Shown in pieces: positions 1 to 6,351 of a DNA stretch of 11,243 nucleotides. The DNA comes from Bdellovibrionales bacterium (GTDB lineage Bacteria; Bdellovibrionota; Bacteriovoracia; Bacteriovoracales; Bacteriovoracaceae): positions 1 to 11,243 of the forward strand of contig SXUH01000041.1 in the NCBI GenBank assembly GCA_005791855.1, read 5' to 3'. Each line of letters starts with the position of its first letter. Position 1 is the stretch's first letter. The notes under the pieces are model-generated. The model worked only from the letters and a program-made list of their open reading frames with translations, did not search any database and had not been told where the DNA came from. The position numbers were made by a program, and so were the translations under genes.

Positions 1-690
1 GAACTTGGCCGAGGATTTGATGATGGCGTCCAGGGCCGGGATGGTGTTCTCCCCGCCTTCCAGCGAGAACCGCTTCTGGCCCACGTACTTGGTGTGGAGG
101 AAGTTCTCGAAGGCCACGGCCTCGTTGAGCTTGGTGAGGATGCGCTTCTTCTTGTCGATGGTGAAGCTCCGGTCGTGGGCGCCGTTCTCGAAGCGCAGCT
201 GGAACCACTCCCGGATCTCGGAGTCGTTGATGTGCATGTACTCCACGCCGATGGCCCCGCAGTAGATCCCCTTGAGGTGGGCGATGATGTCCTTGAGCTT
301 CGGAGCCTTGAGGCCCAGGGTCTCCCCGATGGCGAAGGTGCTGTCGAGGTCGGCGATGGTCAGGCCGTAGTCGGAGAGGTCGAGCTTCGGGAACCGGTTC
401 ACGCGCTCGCGGATCGGGTTGGTGGTGGCCACCAGGTGCGCGCGGGAGCGGAAGGCTTCGATGTACTTGTAGACCTTGAATTCCTTGCTCAGGTTGCTCG
501 GAGAGACCGCCGTCCCCGGGGCGCCCGGGGCCTCCGCGGGCTCCTTGTTCAGGGCGAACTCCACGCCGAAGAAGAACTGCTTCCAGGAGGCGTCGACGCT
601 GTCGGGATTTTTTTTGAAGTCGTTGTAGAGGCTGTCGATGAAGGAATTATCAGAGGATGAGACGTAGGAAAAATCATGTGAAACAGTCAT
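1..690 (-). CDS. sucA: 2-oxoglutarate dehydrogenase E1 component (SucA), N-terminal part
   Basis: This is the first 230 codons of the thiamine-diphosphate-dependent E1 subunit. It decarboxylates 2-oxoglutarate and passes the succinyl group to the E2 lipoyl domain in the TCA cycle, in the cytoplasm. The 5' end is inside the window and the gene runs off the left edge. Residues 16-40 (NSFIDSLYNDF...SWKQFF) match the short helical E1 N-terminal segment that contacts the rest of the complex. Residues 77-92 (YIEAFRSRAHLVATTNPI) and 136-162 (with YCGAIGVEYMHI) are hallmark stretches. FLHTKY (197-202) followed by KRFSLEGGE (206-214) opens the ThDP-binding catalytic region. Residues 48-68 form an Ala/Pro-rich linker. 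The ATG at 690 is the only start that keeps the N-terminal segment; no strong Shine-Dalgarno precedes it. A near-consensus promoter lies about 45 nt upstream. The first 15 or so codons are AT-richer than the rest. Confidence 0.96.
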   Translation of the reverse strand, partial: MTVSHDFSYVSSSDNSFIDSLYNDFKKNPDSVDASWKQFFFGVEFALNKEPAEAPGAPGTAVSPSNLSKEFKVYKYIEAFRSRAHLVATTNPIRERVNRFPKLDLSDYGLTIADLDSTFAIGETLGLKAPKLKDIIAHLKGIYCGAIGVEYMHINDSEIREWFQLRFENGAHDRSFTIDKKKRILTKLNEAVAFENFLHTKYVGQKRFSLEGGENTIPALDAIIKSSAKF

Positions 691-734
691 AGAAATTGCC
701 CGTTTAGATGAGGTGAATTAACTCTGGTGGAAAT

Positions 735-763
735 ATTATAAGACAAAGGTTTCTGAGTGTTAA
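735..763 (-). promoter_or_regulatory. Sigma70-type promoter for sucA
   Basis: On the minus strand, TTAACA (758-763, five of six matches to the -35 consensus) is followed by exactly 17 bp and then a perfect TATAAT (735-740). A start point near 728 would give a leader of about 38 nt before the sucA ATG. It also lies just past the 3' end of the hydrolase gene (stop at 789), so sucA has its own promoter rather than depending on read-through. Confidence 0.82.
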
Positions 764-788
764 TGCTAAAACCGAAGAAACTTATAAG

Positions 789-1475
789 TTATTTTTGTTG
801 ACTAAATTGATTCAAGAAACTCTTCACTTCCGCGATGACTCCAGAGGGAATTTCATGTCCGCCGTTGAAGGAATGGAGCTTGCCTTGGAAGTTTAACGCA
901 CGAAGCTTATCTTCCATGGCGCGGGCACCATCGATGTGCAGGATCGGGTCGCGGGTTCCATGGGATTGGTAGAACGGGATGGGTCTTGCTTTCTTCGGAA
1001 CCTTCGCGTCGGCGACGAGGTTCCCCGAGAGAAGAACCAGGCCGTCGATCTTAAGCCGGTCGTTCATGGCCAGGTGGAAGGCGCACATGGCCCCTTGCGA
1101 GAACCCACCCACCACCAGGGTTTCGTGTTTTTTAGCGAGCTCGGAGATCAGGGACTCGAGCTTCCCCAGAGTGCTCTGGAACTCCGGCGGCTCGTGGGAC
1201 GCCATGTCCCGGTGCTTACCTTCCTGCAGGGCCTTCTCGAGTCTGGCCATGTCGATGGAGAACCACGCCCGGCCGCTGTAGTAGCCCATGTTCAGATCCA
1301 GCACGCCGTTGGGGAAGTACCAGTTGAACTTGTCCAGGTGCCAGTACTCCCAGAGGGGGAAGAGGTCCTGCATGTTGGCCCCGTAGCCGTGGAGGAAGAC
1401 CACTCCGACGCTGGGGTCGTCCCCGAGGACTTGGAGGCAGTCGATGCCGGAAATGGTGGTGGCCGATGTTCTCAT
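789..1475 (-). CDS. Phospholipase/carboxylesterase-family serine hydrolase
   Basis: A 228-residue alpha/beta hydrolase, the usual size for the cytosolic carboxylesterase/acyl-protein thioesterase-like family (Abhydrolase_2 type). FLHGYGANMQDL (27-38) is the HG-containing oxyanion-hole loop. The nucleophile elbow is GGFSQGAM with Ser126, the acid is Asp176 in SHGTRDPIL, and the base is His207 in NGGHEIP. The triad is therefore complete, and hydrolysis of a carboxylic or lysophospholipid ester is expected; the substrate cannot be read from sequence. There is no signal peptide, so it is probably cytosolic. The start is the ATG at 1475 because AGGAGG sits 4 nt upstream; a further ATG at 1514 would add 13 residues but lacks such a site. 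It is divergent from the pseudo-receiver gene and same-strand with sucA. No clear terminator follows, only a loopless AT palindrome over its stop codon. Confidence 0.92.
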   Translation of the reverse strand: MRTSATTISGIDCLQVLGDDPSVGVVFLHGYGANMQDLFPLWEYWHLDKFNWYFPNGVLDLNMGYYSGRAWFSIDMARLEKALQEGKHRDMASHEPPEFQSTLGKLESLISELAKKHETLVVGGFSQGAMCAFHLAMNDRLKIDGLVLLSGNLVADAKVPKKARPIPFYQSHGTRDPILHIDGARAMEDKLRALNFQGKLHSFNGGHEIPSGVIAEVKSFLNQFSQQK

Positions 1476-1591
1476 ACGCCCTCCTACTCTAAGCCAATGA
1501 AAACACGTGGGCAAGAGAAGTTAGAGTTTAATTCTTAATTTGATTCTGCCGATAGGGAAATTAATGATTTCTTGACCCCTAAGGAGCCCTC

Positions 1592-2167
1592 ATGTCCGTG
1601 ATCGATGAGGATGATAAACCAACCGTCCAGCTGGACCTCAAGGCCCTCCGGAATAAGCAGCTGAAGCAGGAAGAAGAGCTCGCGAGCATCGCCTCGGACC
1701 TGGAGTTCCGGGCCGGGTCCTCGTCGCCGAAGAGGCCGCACCACGCTTCGACCCACAAGAAACCGAACCCCTATCCGGTGAAGAAGAGCAAGCACCCGAT
1801 CGTGGTGCTCTTCGACTTCGAGTCGACCTTCTTCGGCAAGGCGCTCGCGGCGTTCCCGAAGGGATACCACTACGAGGTCTGCAGCTCCCTCGGAGAGCTC
1901 AACAAGCTCCTCAAGCAGAAGCCCGCGCTGGTGGTCTTCAACTACGACGTCAATCCCAAGGCCGTGAACCAGCTCACCACGCAGATCAAGCAGAAGTGCC
2001 CGGACACCCTCACGGTGATCATGGCGACGTCCATCTCGGAGAAGAAGGCCAAGGTCCACGCCGCCACTCCCGCGGGCGCGCACGGGTACTACCAGTTCCC
2101 GCTGATTGCAGAGAAGATCGAGGGAGAGTTCCAGCGGATCCTCATCGTGAAGAGCATCGCCGCCTAG
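1592..2167 (+). CDS. Receiver-like (pseudo-receiver) domain protein
   Basis: A 191-residue protein with a charged, Lys/Pro-rich N-terminal region (about 1-68) and a CheY-like fold from about 69 to 186. The strand beginning PIVVLFDFES resembles the first strand of a receiver. PALVVFNYDVNP (111-122) aligns with the phospho-acceptor strand, TVIMATS (141-147) with the Thr/Ser switch strand, and GAHGYYQFPL (162-171) with the usual GA-x-x-Y-x-x-KP motif. Asn117 occupies the phospho-aspartate position and Phe169 that of the invariant Lys, so canonical phosphorylation is not expected. It has no output domain. It may act as a protein-interaction module, but no partner is evident. The start is supported by AAGGAG 5 nt upstream of the ATG. 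A weak promoter candidate lies at 1540-1568 (TTGATT, 17 bp, AATGAT). A strong terminator follows, so it looks monocistronic. Confidence 0.72.
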   Translation: MSVIDEDDKPTVQLDLKALRNKQLKQEEELASIASDLEFRAGSSSPKRPHHASTHKKPNPYPVKKSKHPIVVLFDFESTFFGKALAAFPKGYHYEVCSSLGELNKLLKQKPALVVFNYDVNPKAVNQLTTQIKQKCPDTLTVIMATSISEKKAKVHAATPAGAHGYYQFPLIAEKIEGEFQRILIVKSIAA

Positions 2168-2186
2168 ACACTTCCCCCAAAAAAAA

Positions 2187-2216
2187 AGCCATCGCGGTCA
2201 AACGATGGCTCTTTTT
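2187..2216 (+). terminator. Intrinsic terminator after the pseudo-receiver gene
   Basis: A perfect 8-bp stem, AGCCATCG (2187-2194) and CGATGGCT (2203-2210), with an 8-nt loop, is followed by C and five T. A run of nine A (2179-2187) precedes the stem, so it could also act on minus-strand transcripts. It begins 20 nt after the stop codon at 2167. Confidence 0.9.
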
Positions 2217-2231
2217 CTGGGAGGTGAAATC

Positions 2232-2363
2232 ATGGCTATGATTTCGAAGACCATCATCAAGAAAATCCCGATTACCGTCAACATAAGGTCCAAAGTTTTT
2301 TCTAACACCAAGACCTATCAAGATGTTAGTAATGGACAGTTGACCTTTACTCTAAAGCTTTAA
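2232..2363 (+). CDS. Small basic protein of unknown function (43 aa)
   Basis: The frame ATG-GCT-ATG-ATT runs for 43 codons to TAA at 2361-2363. GGGAGGTG lies about 5 nt upstream of the ATG and is one of the best ribosome binding sites in the window. The product is basic (seven Lys/Arg against one Asp), has no membrane segment or signal peptide, and its second half (ITVNIRSKVF, then GQLTFTLKL) alternates polar and hydrophobic residues as beta strands do. I do not recognise it. Codon use is AT-rich, unlike the neighbouring genes. It starts only 15 nt after the terminator, leaving little room for its own promoter, so expression would need read-through or an unusual start point. It ends 10 nt before the cytochrome ATG, so it could be a leader or translationally linked peptide. 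It may also be chance. Confidence 0.4.
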   Translation: MAMISKTIIKKIPITVNIRSKVFSNTKTYQDVSNGQLTFTLKL

Positions 2364-2373
2364 AAAATTGATC

Positions 2374-4050
2374 ATGGCTAAGTCATTGATAAAATTATTT
2401 TTATTTAGTTTCACATTCCCCCTTTTTGCTTCTTCCCTTTGGGAAAAAGACCTGGAGATCCTCTCACCCCGAGAGAACGTCTACGGGCTGGCGGAGAGCG
2501 AGCTCAAGGCCCGGGTGGCCGCCGGAAGGAAGGCCGCTCTCTTCTATCCTGTGACGGTCTCCGACCTCCTCCTCCCCTATGATCCCATTAGCGCTTTCTT
2601 CGACTCGGAGGCAGACGATCCGGTGAGGCAGCTCCTCTACTCGCTCGCCCGCGTGGTCTCTCCCTACAAGAACATGGACGAGGTCTACGCGTGGGTCGGG
2701 CTCCACACCTACCCTGCGGCCGCGCAGCCGGAGAACCCCAATCCGCTGCCGGAGCTCACTCCCGAGGAGAGGTCCAGGCCCATGGGAACCACGGTCTTCG
2801 AAACTGAGGACGGCGAGGCCCTCACCTTCGGCTGCGCCGCCTGCCACTCCGGGAACCTCTTCGGCGTGCGCGTGCTGGGCCTCACCAACCGCTTCCCGCG
2901 GGCCAACGAGTTCTTCCGCCAGGGCGCGACCCTCGCCCCCTACGTGAACAGCTTCCTCTTCCAGGGAGCGCTCCACACGACGGCCGGAGAACGACGGATG
3001 TTCGCGCGGGCCAAGGGGGCGCTTCGGTACGTCGGGACGAAGGTGCCGGTCACCCTCGGGCTGGACACGAGCCTGGCACAGGTGGCCCTGTCGCTCGCCA
3101 AGCGCAGGCCCGACGAGTTCGCCACCCGGACCGCCGTCTCCCACCGGTTCCCCCGGAAGAACAAGCTCGCCGAGCTCGTGGCCGACAGCAAGCCCGCCGT
3201 GTGGTGGAACCTCAAGTACAAGAACCGCTGGCTCTCCGACGGCTCCATCGTCTCGGGGAATCCGGTGCACACCAACTTCCTCTGGAACGAGATCGGCCGG
3301 GGCACGGACCTCGTCCGGCTCGACGGCTGGCTGAAGGAGAACACCCGGACCATCGAGGCCATCACCGCCGCCGTCTTCGCGAGCCGGCCTCCGAGGTACG
3401 AGAAGTTCTTCGGGAGCGGGGCCATCGACCTCGCGCGGGCCAAGCTCGGAGAGGCGCACTACAAGGTCTCCTGCCAGCGCTGCCACGGCGGTTACGAGAA
3501 GGGCTGGAGCAGAGAGGACGCCGCGGGCCTCTCGCTCGATGAGCTCCTCCAGAACCACCGGGTGACCTACCACCGGAGGACCCCGGTGAGGAACGTCGGC
3601 ACGGACCCGGGCCGGTACCTGGGGATGTTCGAATTCTCCGCCGACCTCAACCGCCTGGCGATCTCGAAGAACATCGGGACGGTGGTGGTGCCCCAGAAGG
3701 GATACGTGCCGCCGCCGCTTGACGGGATCTGGGCGCGCTGGCCTTACTTCCACAACAACTCCATCCCGAACCTCTGCGCGCTCCTCACCCGGAGCGAGGA
3801 GAGGCCCGCCACGTACCACGCCGGCGAAGCCCGGTCGAAGGAAACCGACTTCGACAGGGAGTGCGTCGGATACCCGCTGGGCGAGAAGACCCCGGGGCAC
3901 TGGAAGAAGGACCCCGACTATTTCTACGATACGACGAAGGAAGGGCTCTCCAACAAGGGCCACGACGAAGGGATCTTCCTGAGCGCTGGCCGGGAGATCT
4001 ACACCCGGGAGCAGAAGCTCGAGCTCATCGAGTTCCTCAAAACCCTGTAA
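2374..4050 (+). CDS. Exported di-heme c-type cytochrome (RoxA / cytochrome c peroxidase-like)
   Basis: A 558-residue protein with a Sec signal peptide (MAKSLIK, then a hydrophobic core to about residue 19, cleavage near 19-21), so it should act in the periplasm or outside the cell. Two CxxCH covalent heme sites are visible: CAACH (154-158) and CQRCH (367-371). KPAVWWNLKYKNRW (273-286) and PPPLDGIWARWPYFHNNSIPNL (from about 446) are typical of the large di-heme oxidoreductase group that includes rubber oxygenase RoxA and the di-heme peroxidase-like proteins. At 558 residues it is longer than classical bacterial di-heme peroxidases (about 330) and shorter than RoxA, as I recall those lengths. 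Peroxidase or oxygenase chemistry is inference from the family. The ATG at 2374 begins the signal peptide; an in-frame TTG lies 6 nt upstream. Codons for the signal peptide are AT-rich, then composition shifts sharply to GC-rich. The stop codon directly abuts the insertion sequence. Confidence 0.85.
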   Translation: MAKSLIKLFLFSFTFPLFASSLWEKDLEILSPRENVYGLAESELKARVAAGRKAALFYPVTVSDLLLPYDPISAFFDSEADDPVRQLLYSLARVVSPYKNMDEVYAWVGLHTYPAAAQPENPNPLPELTPEERSRPMGTTVFETEDGEALTFGCAACHSGNLFGVRVLGLTNRFPRANEFFRQGATLAPYVNSFLFQGALHTTAGERRMFARAKGALRYVGTKVPVTLGLDTSLAQVALSLAKRRPDEFATRTAVSHRFPRKNKLAELVADSKPAVWWNLKYKNRWLSDGSIVSGNPVHTNFLWNEIGRGTDLVRLDGWLKENTRTIEAITAAVFASRPPRYEKFFGSGAIDLARAKLGEAHYKVSCQRCHGGYEKGWSREDAAGLSLDELLQNHRVTYHRRTPVRNVGTDPGRYLGMFEFSADLNRLAISKNIGTVVVPQKGYVPPPLDGIWARWPYFHNNSIPNLCALLTRSEERPATYHAGEARSKETDFDRECVGYPLGEKTPGHWKKDPDYFYDTTKEGLSNKGHDEGIFLSAGREIYTREQKLELIEFLKTL

Positions 4051-4071
4051 ACTGCCCTACTATAGTGGTGT
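4050..4071 (+). repeat. Left terminal inverted repeat of the insertion sequence
   Basis: Begins AACTGCCC, then TACT, and ends TGGTGT. It matches the reverse complement of the right end at 17 of 22 positions, with perfect blocks AACTGCCC, ACT and TGGTGT. The transposase stop codon (4060-4062 on the minus strand) lies inside this repeat. Confidence 0.82.
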
Positions 4072-4944
4072 TGACCTTTTTTTCAGAAGCCGGTGATTGT
4101 AGAAAAATATAAAGATCTCAAGATGATCTTCTAAGCGCTTTGGGTCCTTGGTAGTGCACCAGGTTTTCCGGATGAGCCGGTTGACGTTAGCTCTCAATAT
4201 CGCGCAAGTGTGGTTGACGGCAAAGAGCGGATCGAAGGCGACCTTTTTCAGTTCACCCTGGCCGGCGATGGATCCCCTTTCGCTTTTGAAGGTCAGGTGT
4301 TTTGCGCGGGGGAGGTACGCCGTGACATACCAGGGATAACGTTGGTGTTCATCTGACTTTACGACCACCTCTGGTGAAAGGATCGGAGTGACTTTTTGGA
4401 AGAGCCTGGTTAAGCCATGGAGATGCTCATCCTCTCTATGTCCATACTTCTTCCTGGCTATGGTCGCCAGGGTTCCAAAGGCTGGAATCTGGGAGACCTC
4501 GAGAGCGAGAATCATTCGCCTATCTTCGTCAACTGCGATCGATACGCTGAGTGGTTTTAGCTTGGAATTCTCCTTAGTGATCAGGTCGTCTATCTGGATG
4601 TTGTGGATCCTACCTTTCATTCGCTGCAGATATTTTTGATTTAGCCTTGAAGAGCGCCGAGCAAGGAAAGGTAGCTTCCGCTCAACAGTTTTTCGATGAA
4701 CCCCCAGGAGGATCGCAGACCTTCTCAGCGAAACACCTGAGCACAGAAGCCTCAGGAGTGGCGTGTTCACTCTACGTCTTTTGTGCCGATAAGCTTCAGA
4801 AAAAGTTGCATGAGAGAAACGTCGCCCACAGATTTTACATCGAAATCTCTGGATGGTTTTAGAGTCTTCCTTTCTTCTGAAGCACCCGTCTTTGATGACC
4901 ATTTCCGGGAATGCGCAATTTGTGTCAGGACATTTCCTCTTCAT
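4060..4944 (-). CDS. IS1-like transposase
   Basis: A 294-residue protein that fills the insertion sequence. It starts with a zinc-ribbon-like pair, Cys5/Cys10 and Cys36/Cys39 (FRCKICGRRFS). A helix-turn-helix-like segment follows (about 63-92, GVSLRRSAILLGVHRKTVERK). A DDE-type core begins with IQIDDLITKE (Asp119/Asp120) and continues through SIAVDEDRRMILALEV to KSDEHQRYP (Asp198). The C-terminal stretch LRANVNRLIRKTWCTTK plus FFYNHRLL resembles the end of IS1-type transposases, but the position where IS1 has its catalytic Glu reads as part of FAVNHTC, so the third acidic residue is not evident. Its last codons and stop lie within the left inverted repeat, as in many compact insertion sequences. 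The ATG at 4944 gives the zinc-binding N-terminus; only a poorly spaced GAGG precedes it. A CATAAT -10-like box lies upstream. The family assignment is tentative. Confidence 0.78.
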   Translation of the reverse strand: MKRKCPDTNCAFPEMVIKDGCFRRKEDSKTIQRFRCKICGRRFSHATFSEAYRHKRRRVNTPLLRLLCSGVSLRRSAILLGVHRKTVERKLPFLARRSSRLNQKYLQRMKGRIHNIQIDDLITKENSKLKPLSVSIAVDEDRRMILALEVSQIPAFGTLATIARKKYGHREDEHLHGLTRLFQKVTPILSPEVVVKSDEHQRYPWYVTAYLPRAKHLTFKSERGSIAGQGELKKVAFDPLFAVNHTCAILRANVNRLIRKTWCTTKDPKRLEDHLEIFIFFYNHRLLKKRSTPL

Positions 4945-5022
4945 GCCTCAAAGATCGCAAAATTCATGACATCAAGAAGGCTCCTAACATTATGAATTTT
5001 TTGTTGGATGACACGCGAAGGT

Positions 5023-5046
5023 AAAAAATTTGCATGGAGCAAATTT
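5023..5046 (-). terminator. Hairpin with T-run inside the right end of the insertion sequence
   Basis: On the minus strand, AAATTTGC, a 5-nt loop and GCAAATTT form a perfect 8-bp inverted repeat (5026-5046) that continues into a run of T (complement of 5023-5028). Transcripts leaving the FHA gene (stop at 5084) would meet it before reaching the transposase. It could end the pilin/FHA operon and shield the transposase from outside transcription. The stem is AT-rich, so its strength is doubtful. Confidence 0.5.
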
Positions 5047-5063
5047 GAGGAAAGATCCTACAG

Positions 5064-5085
5064 ACACCAACCAAGTCGGGCAGTT
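5064..5085 (-). repeat. Right terminal inverted repeat of the insertion sequence
   Basis: Read on the minus strand it starts AACTGCCC, then GACT, and ends TGGTGT, mirroring the left end at 17 of 22 positions. Its outermost two bases form part of the TAA stop (5084-5086) of the FHA-domain gene. Confidence 0.82.
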
Positions 5086-6307
5086 AGTAGACGGTGAGGT
5101 AGCTCTTGATCCACCCCAGCGCCCCCGCTCCCTCGTTGGAGATGTCGTGCACCTGCGTGGGCAGGAGGGTCTGCTTGACGTGCTTGAGCCCCTCGGGCTT
5201 GACGGCGATCACCGCCCCCACCACCTTGTGATCGTCGGTGGAGTCGAAGAGGGCGAAGGTGAGCTTGAGGTCCTTCAGGAGCTCGAGGTCGACCGTCGCC
5301 GGGATGGCCTCGTGGATGAAGAAGACCGCGGCCACGAGCTTGATCTCCTCTTCGTACTGGGGCCGCTCCTCCGGGAGGTCCGGCTTCACCAGGAGCTCCC
5401 GGGCCCGGGCGAGGAAGCGCGAGCCGTCGACCAGGACGTTGACCGTCGACCCGACCTGGGACGCGCCCCAGGGACTCAGGTCCGCGCCGGCGATGCTCTG
5501 GCAGAAGTATTTCTCCGTGTCGAGGACGCACTTGATGTCGTCCAGGAGGTTCCACAGGTGCTCCTTGGTCGGGAGCTCCGAGCTCTCGAGGAGGAACTCC
5601 GTGCTCGGAGCTCCCTCGGCCGGTGCGGGTGGGGGGACGGGGGCAGCGACGGGAGCGCTCGCCTTCGGCACCGAGAGGTCCTCTCCCACCTTCCGGATCA
5701 CGGGTTCGGGTTCGGGCTCGCTTAGGATCTGGCCATAGTAGACGGCGCCGACGAAGAGGGCGAAGATCACACCCTTCACCACCCGCATCCGGGTCTTGTC
5801 CGGTTCCGGTTTGGCCGGGGCCCTGCTCCTCGCCTCGGAGCGCTTCTGGACGATCTTCTCGTTCCGCTTCCGCACGAGGTTCTCGGTCCTCGCGGCCTGG
5901 AGTTCCTTCAGGCTGAAGGCCCGGGTGGCCCCTTCCTTGACGTCCGTCTTCGGCGCCACCGGATGTTCGGCCAGCTCTTTCAGGGTTTCCTGGACGAAGT
6001 CGACGGACTCCTGATCGCTCAGGAGGCTAATGAGGACGCTGTCTCCCAGGCGCACGGGGAAGAAGGAGGTGAACTCGACCTTCCGGCCCGGCACCAGGCG
6101 CTCTTCGTTGATGAAGCTCCCGTTGGTCGAGCCCTGGTCGATGACGAAGTAGTTGTCGTCTTCGCTCACGATCACCAGGTGCTTCCGGCTGATGCCGGTG
6201 GCCCTGAGCTCGATCTCGCAGGTGTCCCCGGAGCCGATGGCGATTCGTGGTTTGGAGAGGGGGTAGATCTTCGGATCCTCGTCTCCGACGATGACTTCTA
6301 TGCGCAT
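5084..6307 (-). CDS. FHA-domain inner-membrane protein of the pilin-like operon
   Basis: A 407-residue protein. An FHA phosphothreonine-binding domain spans about 1-95: SRKH (40-43) and STNGSFIN (60-67) are the canonical loops, while the usual IGR is IGS (Ser26 for Arg). A basic, charged region (about 130-178) leads to one membrane helix at about 177-195 (VVKGVIFALFVGAVYYG). A Pro/Ala/Glu-rich linker (196-235) and a C-terminal domain (about 236-407, with Cys260 and Cys269) follow. The basic residues before the helix suggest the FHA domain faces the cytosol and the C-terminus the periplasm. This layout recalls FHA-like ring or platform proteins of secretion systems, but I see no clear homology to one. 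It is the last gene of the operon, 44 nt after the 267-residue pilin-like gene, with no strong ribosome binding site. A role in assembly or phospho-signalling of those pilins is inference from position. Confidence 0.85.
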   Translation of the reverse strand: MRIEVIVGDEDPKIYPLSKPRIAIGSGDTCEIELRATGISRKHLVIVSEDDNYFVIDQGSTNGSFINEERLVPGRKVEFTSFFPVRLGDSVLISLLSDQESVDFVQETLKELAEHPVAPKTDVKEGATRAFSLKELQAARTENLVRKRNEKIVQKRSEARSRAPAKPEPDKTRMRVVKGVIFALFVGAVYYGQILSEPEPEPVIRKVGEDLSVPKASAPVAAPVPPPAPAEGAPSTEFLLESSELPTKEHLWNLLDDIKCVLDTEKYFCQSIAGADLSPWGASQVGSTVNVLVDGSRFLARARELLVKPDLPEERPQYEEEIKLVAAVFFIHEAIPATVDLELLKDLKLTFALFDSTDDHKVVGAVIAVKPEGLKHVKQTLLPTQVHDISNEGAGALGWIKSYLTVY

Positions 6308-6351
6308 ACTACGATGGTAGCGGAAATCGGGAGAGTTTCAAGGAGAGAATT

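Larger units (their letters stand above)
4050..5085. mobile_element. Insertion sequence with imperfect 22-bp terminal inverted repeats
   Basis: An element of about 1036 bp, bounded by inverted repeats at 4050-4071 and 5064-5085 and carrying one transposase ORF on the minus strand. It is visibly AT-richer than the genes on both sides. It lies between the stop codons of two convergent genes: the final A of the cytochrome stop and the last two bases of the FHA gene stop fall inside the repeats. I see no convincing target-site duplication: the left flank ends CTGTA and the right flank begins AGTAG. The insertion may therefore be old, or the flanks may have changed. Confidence 0.8.

Noticed and set aside
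94..660. A plus-strand open frame opposite sucA
   Set aside because: The minus-strand frame encodes unmistakable SucA sequence; the plus frame is its low-complexity complement.
779..790. Perfect palindrome AACTTATAAGTT over the hydrolase stop codon as a terminator
   Set aside because: It has no loop, is all AT except two pairs, and is not followed by a T-run on the minus strand.
1476..1514. Earlier ATG (1514) for the hydrolase
   Set aside because: The 13 extra residues do not belong to the fold, and AGGAGG lies 4 nt before the ATG at 1475.
2464..3963. A 499-codon open frame on the minus strand opposite the cytochrome gene
   Set aside because: It is rich in Val, Glu, Gly and Arg as expected from antisense of a GC-rich gene, has no recognisable domain, and the plus-strand gene has two heme motifs and a signal peptide.
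5615..5720. Possible short tandem repeat in the Pro/Ala/Glu-rich part of the FHA gene
   Set aside because: It is a compositionally biased linker without a regular unit.
5030..5725. A plus-strand open frame opposite the FHA gene
   Set aside because: The minus strand carries clear FHA motifs and a membrane helix; this frame starts inside the insertion-sequence end and shows no domain.
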